Source of the DNA: Brachionus manjavacas
Taxonomy: Eukaryota; Rotifera; Eurotatoria; Ploima; Brachionidae
Reading direction: 5' to 3'
Assembly: GCA_019054805.1 (NCBI GenBank)
Contig: JAHQIY010000006.1
Coordinates: 1,736,001-1,800,000, forward strand
DNA: 64,000 nucleotides
Both the position numbers and the translations under genes were made by a program. Under the pieces are notes generated by a model. That model did not search any database. It had not been told where the DNA came from and saw nothing but the letters and a program-made list of their open reading frames with translations. Shown here in pieces: positions 10,901 through 22,022 of the stretch (position 1 is the stretch's first letter; each line of letters opens with the position of its first letter).

Positions 10901-13900
10901 AAATTCGATCTCATTCCATTCTTTACACATCTAGATAAAATGACAACTTAAAATTTAAGAATGTTTTTCTTTTTATTTTCTAATTCTAATACCGTCATAA
11001 AATGATCAGAAATTATAATTGAAGTGATGGAAATGGGGTTTTTTTCATCTATTTCTTTGGTATCTTCGAGGCGAAGCGCGTTTTCGACAAAATTTTTAGA
11101 GACAATTTTATATGTGTCAAGCCAAAAAGTCACTATTCTCTTTTCTTTGAACCACAGAGTGTAATGGTTCAATTTTAGCTTGAATGACTCTCTCTCAGGA
11201 ACAAATTTTGATAAATTTTTATTTAGAATGCGACAGTTTAAATACAAGTCGTATGAAAGTCGCGAGCTTTTATTCATATTTGATTTGAAGCAACGGTATA
11301 GCTGCTGATATTCGCTCAGAAATTTTAAGACCAATTGAACCGGTCCGCTTAACTAACAAAAATTATTAGAAAAAAGATACCAATTCATCTTGTTTACCAG
11401 AATTGCATACAAGTCATCTGAAGTTAAGTTATTTTTTCAAATCATCAATCTCTTTTCTTAACTTACAAAAAAATATCTGATGAATGTTTAAAAAAAAAAT
11501 TTTTAACTTATAAAAAATGTCTTATTTAAAATCTTAATTTTTGGTAAAAATCATCTTTCTTCATGACTTTGATATTATTCTTCGGTAACCCCTACTTGGT
11601 AAAAATGAATTTCATCAGCATATTTTTCAGTTTACCATGTATCTTACAAATACAAAGCAAAATTTTTCAATTTTTATTTTTTGAATATTAGAATACTTTA
11701 AATCATTTTTTTTTTTAAATAGTACATTTTTGTATCTAAAAATACATTTCTGTAAAAAAGTTAATGGGCTTCATCTACAGTGTTGGCATGATCATTGTGT
11801 GTACGTAAATTTACGCAAAAAAAGGTAATACATTTAAAGATCGCAAAGATAGATTTTTTTTAATTTTTTTTCTAAAATGAAAAATTAATTTTACTATTTT
11901 TTCAAGAAGAAAAAAAAGGATTTTTTCATAAACATAATGAAACTAAAATTTTTGAATTCTTTAAAAGACTCTACATATTTTACGTTTAAAAGCTTAAATG
12001 AATTTTAATAAAATTTTAATCACCTTTTAATGTAAAATACTTTCATTTTTTCTTGAATTTTTTTTGACGAAAATTCACATTAAATGAGTAAAACATAGTT
12101 AAATTTTAATATTTTTTTGAAGCTTAGCATCTTAAATTTATTCATGGCTTTGAAATTTATGCGATATAGATCGAAATTGAACACATTCTATCTACGATCG
12201 CACAAAATTTTAATTTTATTTTATGTAAAATAAATTTTTGATTTTAGTTTAAAAAAATTTAGAAAAAACCGAAAATCAATTTTCCTTTAGATTTAAAAAA
12301 AATAAAAAAAATAATTGGGTTTAAAACCTACTGATATTGATATATTGACGCAAGCTATTTTTGTGTAGCTGATATAATTGTTTAGATAGTTGTTTTTGAA
12401 TTGATCACTTAAAATTAAATCGTTTAACAAGCCGATTGTTTTGTTTATGCTAAACATCCATTGAAGCAAAAGTGTTTCGTTTTTTTCACTCACATCTTGT
12501 ATGTTAACTTTTCTGGCGATAAATTTACCAACATCTTCCTAAAATTGAAATTTTAAAAAAAATAATTTTTTTCTTTTGTTATTCTCAAGTAGTTAGGAGT
12601 TTAAAGAAAATAGTAAGATTTATTTTTTTTTAATATTTTGTATTTATTTATGTCTAAAAAAACCTTAAATATTAAAAAAATACTTTGAATAATGATTTGA
12701 CTTTATTATTTAAGACTTAACAAAATTTTAGTTAAAAATTTCTTATTTCTCATATAAAAAATATTTTTTCTTGATAAGTGATGATTTAATTAAAATAGTG
12801 TTCTCAGTACATTTGTTGACTTGAAAAAAAGTTTTATCAAAAAATAAGAATTTTTTTTTCATAACTGACTAAGAATTATTCAAGAAAATTACAGTCTTAA
12901 TAGATCAGCTAATGAAATTTAGTATGATGTTCTAATGGGCATGTAAGATCTTATTTCTTATCAAACTTATTAAGGATCTTATCATCATTTTGTATAAGAT
13001 CTCGGTAAGATCCAGCCTTTTTGTAATTTTAATCTTTTGTATTTTTCTTTTTTCAGGCATCCGATTTAACAGGATTTACTAAACCTAGAACCGATTCTAC
13101 TTGATCACAATGACACCCAAGCAAACATTCCTTCAAATTCATAAAAATCAAAAATTTTGTCTAATTAAACTTGAAGAGAGCAATTGGATAAGGTTAGTTT
13201 ATGTGTGACTAATTATTAGATTCTATTTTAAAAATCGAATATTTTAAGGGTATTAATTTAAAATTTAAAATTCATTTAATTTAATTCCTTTAAATTTTTG
13301 CTTTTTTTTTAGATTAAGTTTTCGAAAGAATGACATATAATTTATTATTAGTGATGACTGGTTGCCTCGTTGACAGAAATTTTTTTTTAAATTTTTTTAA
13401 GCAACAAATTTTAAGGAAAAAGCTATTTTAAACTATTTTGTTAATTTTTTATAATAAAGTTACTTTAATGATTAAAACATAACACAAATATGTTTTGTTT
13501 GCAAAACTCTCAAGGTCACTTGTTATTGAAAATTTGATTCATTCAAAAAGTCTTCAACTGTTCTTGGGATATTAATCGCAAACGTTAATTTGTAGAAAAT
13601 TTAAATCCTTGAAATTTGAAGGGGAGACTTTACCACTCAATGACACCTTTGGCTTGCAAACAATTTTGAAGCAGTGGTCAAATATAATAGAATAAAAAAA
13701 TGAATTAGAAATTTCTATGATTAATTTGATTTGTTTTATCATTTGAATTCTATATTTGAATATTTTTTAAATTTGAATAAAAAATTAAAAAAATCGATTC
13801 GTAATTTAAAATTGAATTAAAATATTTGAAATTTATGACAAATTTCTGTAATATAGTTGAATGTTGATGAACAATAGAAAACTTTGCTTTTTAAACCATG

Positions 13901-16900
13901 CAAAATTGACAATGGAATTTTTAAACTTTTTGAATAAAATATTGAAATTGTTTCGTATTTTTACATTTTATTTTTTCATTAAATTTGAATTTATAATTTA
14001 AATAATCTTTAATAATTGAATTAAAAATAGAATATTTTTTCTATTCAAAAATCAAAATCAAATATTTTTTTAAATCAAAATCAAAATTGTAAGCATAAAT
14101 TTCTTTATGATTATTAATTTAAATTTCTTTTATTTAATATTCAATTTCGAGATTTATTTAAATATTCAAACAGAATTCAAATATGAATTCGATTTCATCA
14201 CTAGCTACAGTAATTCTATCAAATGAATAAATCAAAACACCCAAAAACAAGAATTTTATCATCAATTAATCAAAATCTAAATAAAGCTTATCTTAATAAA
14301 GTTTCGCTTAAATATTTCCTTAAAGATCTAATTTTACATTTTCAAAACAAGAATTTTTCAATTTTCTCTTCTAATCAGTTATTCCTTAAAAGATTCCTCA
14401 TTTTTATTTAAAAAGATATTGTTTACTAAAATACTGCAATTCATTGTCACCTTTTAAATCATTTAAAAAAAATCTACAATATTTAGAGATTTTGTTTTAC
14501 CAATTTGCTTCAATATAAATAGTCTATTCTTATTGTTGAGTAATCATAATCACCAAGTATTTACCATAGTAGTAGTAGTAGTAAAAAATACTGCGACCCT
14601 AAAAGGGTTAGGCTTTTACAAGCTATAGCAGTAAACATAATTTTTTTTAAATATAATATCCAGTTTATTTTTAAAAATATTTTTTGTTTTAGAACTTACT
14701 ATTTCTTCTGAAAGGCAATTCCAAATTTTAACCACGCGATTTGTTAGAAAATGAAAACGATGTATACAATGTTTGACATCTACTCTTACCATGCATTTTG
14801 TGTGAAAAAAATAGTGTCATTTTATATTTTTATTTTTTTATTTTGTTTTTGGTGTTATTCTAATAAATTTGGGGTAAAAAATTAAAAATTTGGGGTATCT
14901 TATTAAAAATTTGGTGTATGAGAACTAATAAAGTCAGAAAATTATAGGCCATTAAATTCATGCTTTATTTCAGAAAATTTTTATTTACCATCAAAGTATT
15001 TTAATATTTTTCCAAGAATTTCTTATCACTTATCTTTTGGATTCGTTTTGCAGGATTTAAGTTTTTAGAAATGAAATGTTGATTTGATCATTGAAATTTT
15101 TAATAATAAAAAAACTTAAAAAACGATCTTTTTTCTTTTTTTTTATTCTAAAGCTAAAAATGATTTTAAAATTTCTAACTGAATTTTACATAAAAAATGG
15201 CGTGTTAATTTAATAACTCTAATTTATGATTTTTTCGCTAATCATACATATTTATTTTATTTTTATAAACAAACATGCTAAAAATTCTTATTCTATTTAA
15301 TATTATTAATAAATACCAAAATGTCAGATTTAACTCAATTCTCTTAATTAAAAATATTTAAAAATTAACAAAAATTTTTTTGATTAATTATTTTTTTCTG
15401 TTTTTCTATTTGGCTTTTTGAAAGCGGTGGGTTCAGCTTGATTTCCAAATCATGACTTTGACTTAAAAACAAGTCTGGTTTGACCACTAATTTACTTTTC
15501 TACTTTCAACTGAATTTACTTTTATGATTTTACTACTTTAAGGTCAGTGACAGATGTGGATTTTTTTCTGAAGTCAATGTCTTATGAAATTCCGAGGGCT
15601 TGTTTTACTTCTAATTTTCTTTTTCTTTTCCTCATAAATACTTTTTATCAGTTCCACAAATTAGATATTTTTTTTCATTGATTTTCTTTAAATAATTATC
15701 AGATTGATTAATGAAAATTTATTAATATTCATTTTTACAGTTTTTCAGAATTGTATAAAAGTCACAAGTCAAGTGCAAGTCAGAAATTTGACTTGTTTAA
15801 AAAATATAAAAATTACAAGTATTTAAATTTTTATATCTTGATTTTTTATTTTTTTTATATATTTTTTATCTTGTTTAATTTGTTTCTAAAATTTTTAAGC
15901 ATAATTTTTTTTTGTTTTTATTAAATAAATTTACTTATAAAGAATATGACAATTATGTGAATTGTTTAAAAAATCATGTTTACTTTGAAAAAGAAATTTA
16001 ATCAAATAATTTTATTTTTTCCTGATTAAAAAATTTCAATACTTATAATTTTTTTATATATTTTAATTCTATTCTTAAAATGAGTAAAAATCTTGACTTG
16101 TTTTTTTTTTAATTTTTGATACAAGTCAAAGTCAAGACTTGTTATTTTTTAAAAATATATTTTCAAGTCCAAGTCATACTTTGACTTGTTTTTGACTTGT
16201 TAAGACTTTTTTTTCCTGACTTTTATACAAGTCTGAGTTTTTCACATTTTTCGACGAAAATTTGCTATTTTGTGCATTCAGTAAAATTATAAAATCTAGA
16301 AAATATTTTTTTTTAAATTTCAAAAAATTATTCTTTTTAAAATATTACCATTTTTTAGGTAAATTTACGTAAAAAATGTTATATTCCAATGATCAAATGA
16401 ACATCGATTTTTCAAGTCTTTAATTTTAATTTAGATATTTTGTGCTGAGTGCTTTGACAATAGCGCCATCTAAATTCCACACGTTTTCTAAATGAATCCA
16501 CGTTGCCTTCAATGTTCTTGCGTTTGTTGGTTATTATACACTTTTTGCTCTAATATGCTTGAAATAAAGATCATTGATGAACACGTTACACATTTATAAA
16601 ATTCAAACGGTGCAATACCCCCATAAACAGGACTTTTTTTGTAAAAAATTTCATGATTTTAATTTCGAATTTGACAAAATTTGATTCAAGACCAAATTTT
16701 TGTAATTAACCTACCTCAACTTAACTTTTTTTTTTATTTTAGACATATTTTTTTCTGAATTTCTGATTTAGATTTGAAAATAATAAATGATTTTTATAAT
16801 ATAAGTAAATTTTTTTCAATAGTGCCAAATACAGTAGACTCTTATGCTAACTAATGAAAAAATTCCACTCAAATGCCTTTAAATTTACTTTCCACAAAGA

Positions 16901-18588
16901 GATTGAAGCCAAGTTATAAAAAATAAATAAAGCTTACTTGGACTTTTCTGTTCAGCATTTCGGATAGTAACATGACTAATCGTTGGTATTTTTCTCTATC
17001 AAACACCGTTAAAGGATATTTAAATATATCTATAACTCTAGTTTAAATTTTAAATTGCTGAAAAATTTTCTAAATTGTTTTCTCACTCTAAAAAATGTCT
17101 TAAATTTGAATTTGATCCATCGTCCCATGGAAAAGTTTGCAAATTGATTAAATAATTTTGAAAAAAATTTTCCATTATACCAAACACGGTTGATTCAAAT
17201 TCATTTTTTTCAAATTGAGATAATTTCTTTGAGTCAATTGATTTTAGATTTTTCGCTTGATCAAGAAGAATTTTCAAATCTAGCTTGTTCAATGTTAGCA
17301 ATTTAGACAGTTCTAATATTTCTCTAAAATTTAAAAAATAATTAGAAAAAAATCATTACAAAACTAAAAATTTTGAACTTACATTAAAATTTTTGAATCG
17401 GACTGAATCATGTAAAACTCGGTAAAAATTTTCAAAAAATGAATGGCCATTTTACTCAAGTATTCTTTTTTTTGCTTCAAAATCTCAAATTCAAATATTT
17501 GGTTTAGCAGGTATTTATACTGGCTTAGAAATTTTGTTCGGTCATTTGATGTCAAACTCTCAATTTTTTCAATATCTGATTCATTTATCTTTTTTAAAAA
17601 AATTAAAAAAAAATATTAATAACAGTAATTGCTTACAAAATCAATGCTACAAACAAAATAAAATTTTATTTGACCTCTAGCATCATGATGAATGTCATTG
17701 TGACGACATTTCAATTGATTCCAATTGGAATCCAAGTCTTTCAAATTCTTTAAAAAAAATAGTTTATTCAAAATTTAAAAATATTTTACAAACTTTTATC
17801 TGAACTTTAAATTGACCTATAAAGTCCTTTCGCAATTTTCTCGATTCAGAAACCGACCTCCATACTCTAATTAATTAATTAATTTCAGCTTAGAAGAATT
17901 AAGATAAATTTACTTTCGCAAAAAATATTTTTCATTCTGATTAAGGTTTTTTTTATTGCCTTCTTTAAAAACTTCAATGACCAGATAGTCGTTTAAATTT
18001 TGAATTTCACTAAAAACATTTACAAAGTTTTGAAAAAATTTTTATTTAATATTACAGTTTAAAATTTTGACTAGATTTAAGGTTGTTGATGTTCAAAGTT
18101 TCAGTTTGAAATACTTCTTTCTTAATACTTTTTGAGTAAATTTCGTTAAAAGAGCTTCGTAATATACTTTTTCTTTGAAATGTTGTTTCTTTAAATTAAA
18201 AATTTAAAAAAAATTCAAATTTTAAAATTTTTTTTACTAATTATAGATTGAGAAAGCCTTCGCTCCGAATTTTCTTTCTTATTCGATTCTTCTTCAAGAA
18301 CATAAATTAAACAATAAACATTTTCTATTTCATCCGAGTCATTTTTTATCACAAGATTCCTTAATTCTAGCATCGATAAATCGAGTGTGTAAATAAAAGC
18401 CTTAGAAAAAAAAATTCTTTAAATAAAAAAAAAAATTTAATGATATAATTTACTTTATTAGAATATTTTTTTACACATTCCTCGTGCTCTTTTTGAGTAA
18501 CATTGAACAATTGTTGAATGTAATTATGTAAAGAAGCCGATTGTACAAAACTTGTGGCAGCCAAAATACTCAATTTATACATGGTCAT
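4915..18588 (-). CDS. UNC13D: Munc13-4/BAIAP3-like vesicle-priming protein, 19 exons, 1139 aa
   Basis: Exons, transcript order: 18588-18454, 18400-18238, 18188-18056, 18009-17914, 17866-17794, 17747-17637, 17588-17383, 17323-17087, 17037-16938, 12538-12332, 11352-10993, 10930-10856, 10807-10548, 10497-10227, 8153-8048, 5959-5781, 5731-5650, 5593-5428, 5374-4915. Phases agree at every junction. The family organises SNARE-dependent vesicle and granule fusion. Seen: N-terminal helix with NYIQQLFNVTQKEHEE; C2A (about 50-235); MUN domain with NHYTLWFKEK and MCKEWNEIEFEDHE (MHD1, about 530-680) and LLEFFDKCYQTLDKKLPDLD (MHD2, about 760); C2B (about 905-1080) with GASVRLSLWSKNKYG and CLGECF. C2-MUN-C2 without a C1 domain, at this length, is the Munc13-4/BAIAP3 layout. 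C2 calcium-binding aspartates look mostly lost. The start is uncertain: ATG 18588 is the first in frame, but an upstream exon is possible. UNC13D versus BAIAP3 is not resolved. Confidence 0.85.
6236..6791. repeat. Foldback element, family A, copy 1 (intronic)
   Basis: A long imperfect palindrome inside the intron between exons 5781-5959 and 8048-8153. The right arm (about 6560-6791) contains GGGGGTCAG, GTTTTTAAAAATATAAAAAT and TTGCTGTGCAAAAA, ending in TTTTAGTAGAACCC. The left arm (from about 6236) carries the complements in the same order but lacks the outer 30 bp or so and about 45 internal bases. Terminal and internal sequence match copy 2 at 19616-20473. No coding capacity seen; non-autonomous. 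Confidence 0.8.
7570..7860. repeat. Palindromic MITE-like repeat (intronic)
   Basis: Left arm about 7575-7650 (AAAACTTGAATAGC...ACTAAAAGAGATAATTTAG) and right arm about 7785-7855 are inverted copies with few mismatches. A loop of about 135 bp contains TGCAAAATGCAGAAAATTGC-type short repeats. Sits in an intron of the Munc13-like gene; no coding capacity. Confidence 0.75.
8895..9680 (-). mobile_element. LINE ORF2 fragment, endonuclease end and linker
   Basis: Minus strand, inside an intron of the Munc13-like gene and in the same orientation. About 9655-9550 reads NPSSRIDHVLINESM, the IDHV box near the C-terminus of APE-type endonucleases. After frameshifts, 9425-9021 reads the linker with KSKKWWDDEMKSPKHKGND and FRSKQREKTKIIDQI, then MKRIRKQDESVNVEIHAL down to about 8910. 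The same kind of linker, WW plus basic helices, occurs in the LINE at 28341-32341 but the sequence is a different family. No RT core remains. Confidence 0.75.
12540..14565. other. Intron of the Munc13-like gene, no feature recognised
   Basis: First half of a 4.4-kb intron between exons 12332-12538 and 16938-17037. AT-rich; a cluster of AAGATC words lies at 12945-13010. Nothing codes convincingly on either strand. Confidence 0.5.
14569..14815 (-). mobile_element. LINE 3' end with (ACT)n tail
   Basis: Minus strand reads RFHFLTNRVVKIWNCLSEE and a lysine-rich end, the extreme C-terminus of CR1/L2-like RTs (HFLTNRVVxxWN). A short 3' UTR with CCTAACCCTTTTAGGGT follows, and the element ends in a (TAGTAG)n run on the plus strand at 14569-14583. 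5'-truncated, intronic. The LINE at 26490 ends in the same type of triplet tail. Confidence 0.75.
15751..16230. repeat. Foldback element with CAAGTC-rich ends (intronic)
   Basis: Outer inverted repeat TTGTATAAAAGTCA (15751-15764) versus its complement at 16217-16230. Both ends are packed with CAAGTC / GACTTG words, at least ten in total. No ORF. A related GACTTGACTTGAGTC cluster occurs alone at about 33285-33310. Confidence 0.65.
16231..16937. other. Remainder of the 4.4-kb intron
   Basis: AT-rich. Contains GGTAAATTTACGTAAAAAA near 16358-16376, a word resembling the ends of the TIR element at 22023-23178 and a similar site near 11808. No gene. Confidence 0.4.
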
Positions 18589-18599
18589 CAGAGCTGAAT

Positions 18600-19615
18600 A
18601 CTTGATAAAGCAAACATTTGTGAGTTAATAATTCATACTTTTATTTTCTTAAATTTACTTAATTTAAAAGCAAAATTATAATTTAAAAATAACTAAATAT
18701 CATAGCAATAGACCAAAAAGAAAGAAAATTTTAAATTAGCTCATAAGTTAGTCATAAGATTGAGTTTTACCTGAGTTTTTTGAGTGTTATGAAATTTTCT
18801 CTTATTAAAATTTTAGGTATATATTGCTTAGTTATTATGCTTTTCGGTCATTTATCGTAGAATTTACAGTCCGAAAAAAAATAAACTTAAATTATAGATA
18901 ATTTAAAATCATCAAATAAAAAAAGCACATTTTTGACTATTTTTTAGATGTAATTGACTTGGTATTTTTATTTTAATGAAAATTTATTTATCTTTTTCAA
19001 ATTCATCTAGGTAATTTTTGTTAAATACACTTTTTAAATATAGAATTTTGCATGAATTGAGATAAAAAATTATAAAATTTGCTTTAGAAAAAAAAAATTA
19101 CAAAGCAAATTTTTTTTGCCTTGATTTTTTTCCAAGTTACGTCGGTAGTGTTTCGTGTGGAAGATAGAAAAACAAAAAAAAGTTAAGAAATATTTTTATT
19201 TTAATTCAAAAATAAAATATTTATTTTGTCATTACGTGTAATTTTATGTTATGTTATTTCTAAATTAAATTAATATTACTTTGTCATTAGGTAACTTAAG
19301 TTTTCTAAATATATGTTTTTTCATTATTTTTTAACAACCTTAAAATATTAATGAATACTAAATTGATTTATTTATACTATATTGCAAACTATTTTTTAAA
19401 TTCTAATCAAAATTTAAATAAGATTTATGATTTAAACAAAAGAAGGATTGGTTAGCAGATTTGAATAAAATTGGAATAATCATTGTGACAATTTAATTAT
19501 TGGAATGACGGATTAATATGCATTCAATTTTTTTTCTTTATAAAAAAACATAAAAAAATATTTTTGAAATAAAAAAGCGACGAAAACAGAGAAAGAAAAA
19601 AGTGGCAAAAATGTT
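18600..19615. other. 5' flank of the Munc13-like gene
   Basis: AT-rich sequence upstream of the first recognised exon. It should contain the promoter and possibly a 5' exon, but I cannot place either from sequence alone. Confidence 0.4.
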
Positions 19616-20473
19616 GGGTCCTACTAAAACACTGACCCCAAATTTTTTAAATCTTCTGACCACCATTTTTTTTGCAAAGCAAAATTATTTTTAAAAGTAA
19701 TAATATATCATTTAGTTATTAATATATCATAAAATTTTTATATTTTTAAAAACATGACCTCCTAATGACCCCCAACTGACCCCCATTTTCCTTGAAGGGA
19801 ATTTAACGAGTTTGTAAAAATGTCTTAGTTTTTCTCCAGGAAGTTAAGTTATTGATATATTTTGATTAAAATAAAAGACCTTGGTTATTATTGAAATCGA
19901 ATCTAAAATTTTTTAATACGACATACCATTCAATTAAGAATTTTCTAAGATTTTTGACTGTTTTTTTGTTTTCTTAATTTTAATATTTTTTTTAGCGAAA
20001 ATACTATGATTTGATTTTAAAGGAACCTGACCCTCTACCAAATACTCTCCCAAATTTTTAATTACGTTTATATTGAATACGACTCAATTTTTTTAATCAA
20101 ATAAATAAAACAAAATATATCAAATATTAAAATTATAAATTTAATTTTCTCAATAAATATGAAATAATTTGAAATTATCAAAAACTTTACTTCCTCGAGA
20201 AAAAACTAAGCTCGTTAAATTCCCTTCAAGGAAAGTGGGGGTCAGTTGGGGGTCATTAGGAGGTCATGTTTTTAAAAATATAAAAATATTCTATTTTCAC
20301 AAAAAATAAAAATTTGGGAGAAAAACTAATTTATTTTTCAAAAAATAGAGACTAAATGATGATATATTAAAACTAAATGATAAATTAAAACTTTTAAAAA
20401 TAATTTTGCTTTGCAAAAAAAATGGTGGTCAGAAGATTTAAAAAATTGGGGGGTCAGTGTTTTATTAGGACCC
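19616..20473. repeat. Foldback element, family A, copy 2 (complete)
   Basis: 858 bp. Termini are GGGTCCTACTAAAACACTGA at 19616 and its near-perfect complement ending GGACCC at 20473. The arms stay paired for more than 200 bp, through CTGACCACCATTTTTTTTGC, ATGACCCCCAACTGACCCCC and the CTTGAAGGGAATTTAACGAG region, then diverge in an AT-rich centre. The centre matches the centre of copy 1 at 6236-6791 (shared ATATTGAATACGA). No transposase. No clear TSD is visible. Confidence 0.85.
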
Positions 20474-20659
20474 AAAATATTTGTGTAAAATAAGATTTTA
20501 TTATTTATTCCTTTTTTTATTTTTTCCGAGCTAAAGCTTCTTAAGATAAATTATAAAAATCAGAAAATCAAAAAAATAATGATAAAATAAAATATCAATT
20601 TATTTAACTTATTTCCGAATGAGATTTCAAATTAAATGAAATTGACGCTACAATCTAAT

Positions 20660-21056
20660 AAAAGAATCCGATGAAGACTATAGCAGTAATATTAGCTACC
20701 AATTGCTGAGATCTGAATTTGTCAAACTTGCCTTTGGAAGAATTTGTTCAAGTTGAAGAAATGACAGAGTGTGGTGGCTCATTACACATAGATGCTCTTT
20801 TGTTAGTGAAGAATTGCTTCTTTAGTCTGGATTTTTTACGTACATTCGCCGAAGCTCGATTGCTCTTTGGAACTTTAATTGGATCAGTGAGCGTGTAGTT
20901 GAACAATACTATGTTAACAGAAATTTTGAACAGTTTTATTGCATCACCTCTTCCCTTTCTACTTTCAAGTGTTGGTATGCCAATTTTTGCTAATTTGGAT
21001 GGATAGTTGAGATTCCTGAGGCTAGGCACAAATTTGGTAGCTCGACCTTTTTCTTT
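20660..21056 (-). pseudogene. LINE RT C-terminal fragment
   Basis: Minus strand from 21056 reads GRATKFVPSLRNLNYPSKLA and IGIPTLESRKGRGDAIKLF, the conserved C-terminal part of CR1/L2-like RTs. It continues to a degraded FFTNKRASM...PPHSVISST, the decayed FxNRVxxxWNxLP box, and ends near 20660. Fragmentary with a stop. Confidence 0.75.
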
Positions 21057-21357
21057 TTCTCCAAACTACTATAGATACTCTATACAAGATCTTACAAAGT
21101 CTTACAAATACAGTGTAAAGTCTTCTAAAGTTATAAATAGTCCAGAATTTGAATGAGTTTTTTAGGTTAAAAAAGAACTCCATTTGCCATCTGAATTACT
21201 TTGTGAGTCTGCTCACTCTATTTGAGCTTGCTATTTATCAAAATGCATAGATCCCTCTCCAAGCATGACTGCTCGATTATTTACCTTTGTGAAACATTAA
21301 TTTTTATTGTGAAAGGTAATAATTTATATTTGTTCCTTTTCTATTCTATTAGATAAT

Positions 21358-21536
21358 GGGGAGGCGCTCATCTCCTTTTCAAGTACCTTTTTGAGCAACG
21401 GCTTCGATCCAACACAGAGGTTACTGCATCGAGTTGATCATCTACACCGCAATTATTACCCAGTCGAAACTGGTCCCCCTATTTTTGATGAAAGAGGTTT
21501 AAACATTCGCCCCGTGTTGCAAAATATTTTGAAGAT
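21358..21536 (+). other. Coding-like orphan segment, function unknown
   Basis: A GC-richer stretch just after a possible acceptor (TTCTATTAG, about 21346-21354). It reads NGFDPTQRLLHRVDHLHRN followed by YPVETGPPIFDERG and LNIRPVLQNI without a stop until the tRNA-like repeat at 21538. Composition is unlike the noise ORFs around it. It could be a captured exon, a fragment of an unknown mobile element, or a decayed host exon. I recognise no family and see no matching donor site. Confidence 0.35.
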
Positions 21537-21537
21537 T

Positions 21538-21631
21538 CTTTCACCCTTTAACCCTCAGCCGGTTTTGAATCCTCGATCCTCTGCTGCTTTCATGACTAAC
21601 TAACACTCAAACCATTAGGCTATATGGGCTC
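21538..21631 (-). repeat. tRNA-derived SINE, copy 1
   Basis: Minus strand begins GCCCATATAGCCTAATGGTT, a good A-box (TAGCCTAATGG). It contains a B-box-like GGATTCAAAACC and ends GAGGGTTAAAGGGTGAAAG. It shares the order AGCAGAGG-CGAG-TTCAAAACC-TGAGGGTGAAA with the copy at 24250. The stems do not fold into a functional cloverleaf, so I call it a SINE head or short retroposon, not a tRNA gene. Confidence 0.65.
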
Positions 21632-22022
21632 TTTTATGGTGAAAGGTGTTTGGGAGTTTTTGGTGCCATTTTAAAATATTTTTAATTTTAAATAAAATAA
21701 AAAAAATTTATAAATTTATAAATTTCTTTTAGATGATCTTTATGTGCTAAGTTTAAGTCCAGCTGTCTAAATTGTCGATGCTGGTAAATAGGATTAGAAA
21801 TGAATTCCGTAATTTTTAATTGTTTTTTTTAGTAAATCTTTAAAGTTTCAATCTGAATAAGATTTGCAATTGTAACTGTGGTATCATTTAGTTTAGAATA
21901 GAAAAATAACTTAGCTTTGTTTAATATTTTTCGGCTTAAAGGAAATTTTGACTAAACAGAGTACGACTTTAAAGTGTCTACCAATATCCTCTTGAAAAAG
22001 CATCACTTCAAAATAGCTTTTT

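Noticed and set aside
11393..11412. 20-bp micro-exon of the Munc13-like gene (AG-ATGACTTGTATGCAATTCTG-GT)
   Set aside because: The flanking exons join in phase and in alignment with the family without it; including it would require a different acceptor for the next exon.
13108..13205. Short plus-strand frame MTPKQTFLQIHKNQKF in the big intron
   Set aside because: About 30 codons only, no recognised motif and no splice support.
11764..16440. One large transposon bounded by inverted ACGTAAATTTACG words
   Set aside because: A Munc13-like exon (12332-12538) lies between them with correct splice phases, so they cannot be ends of a single insertion; at most they are independent solo ends.
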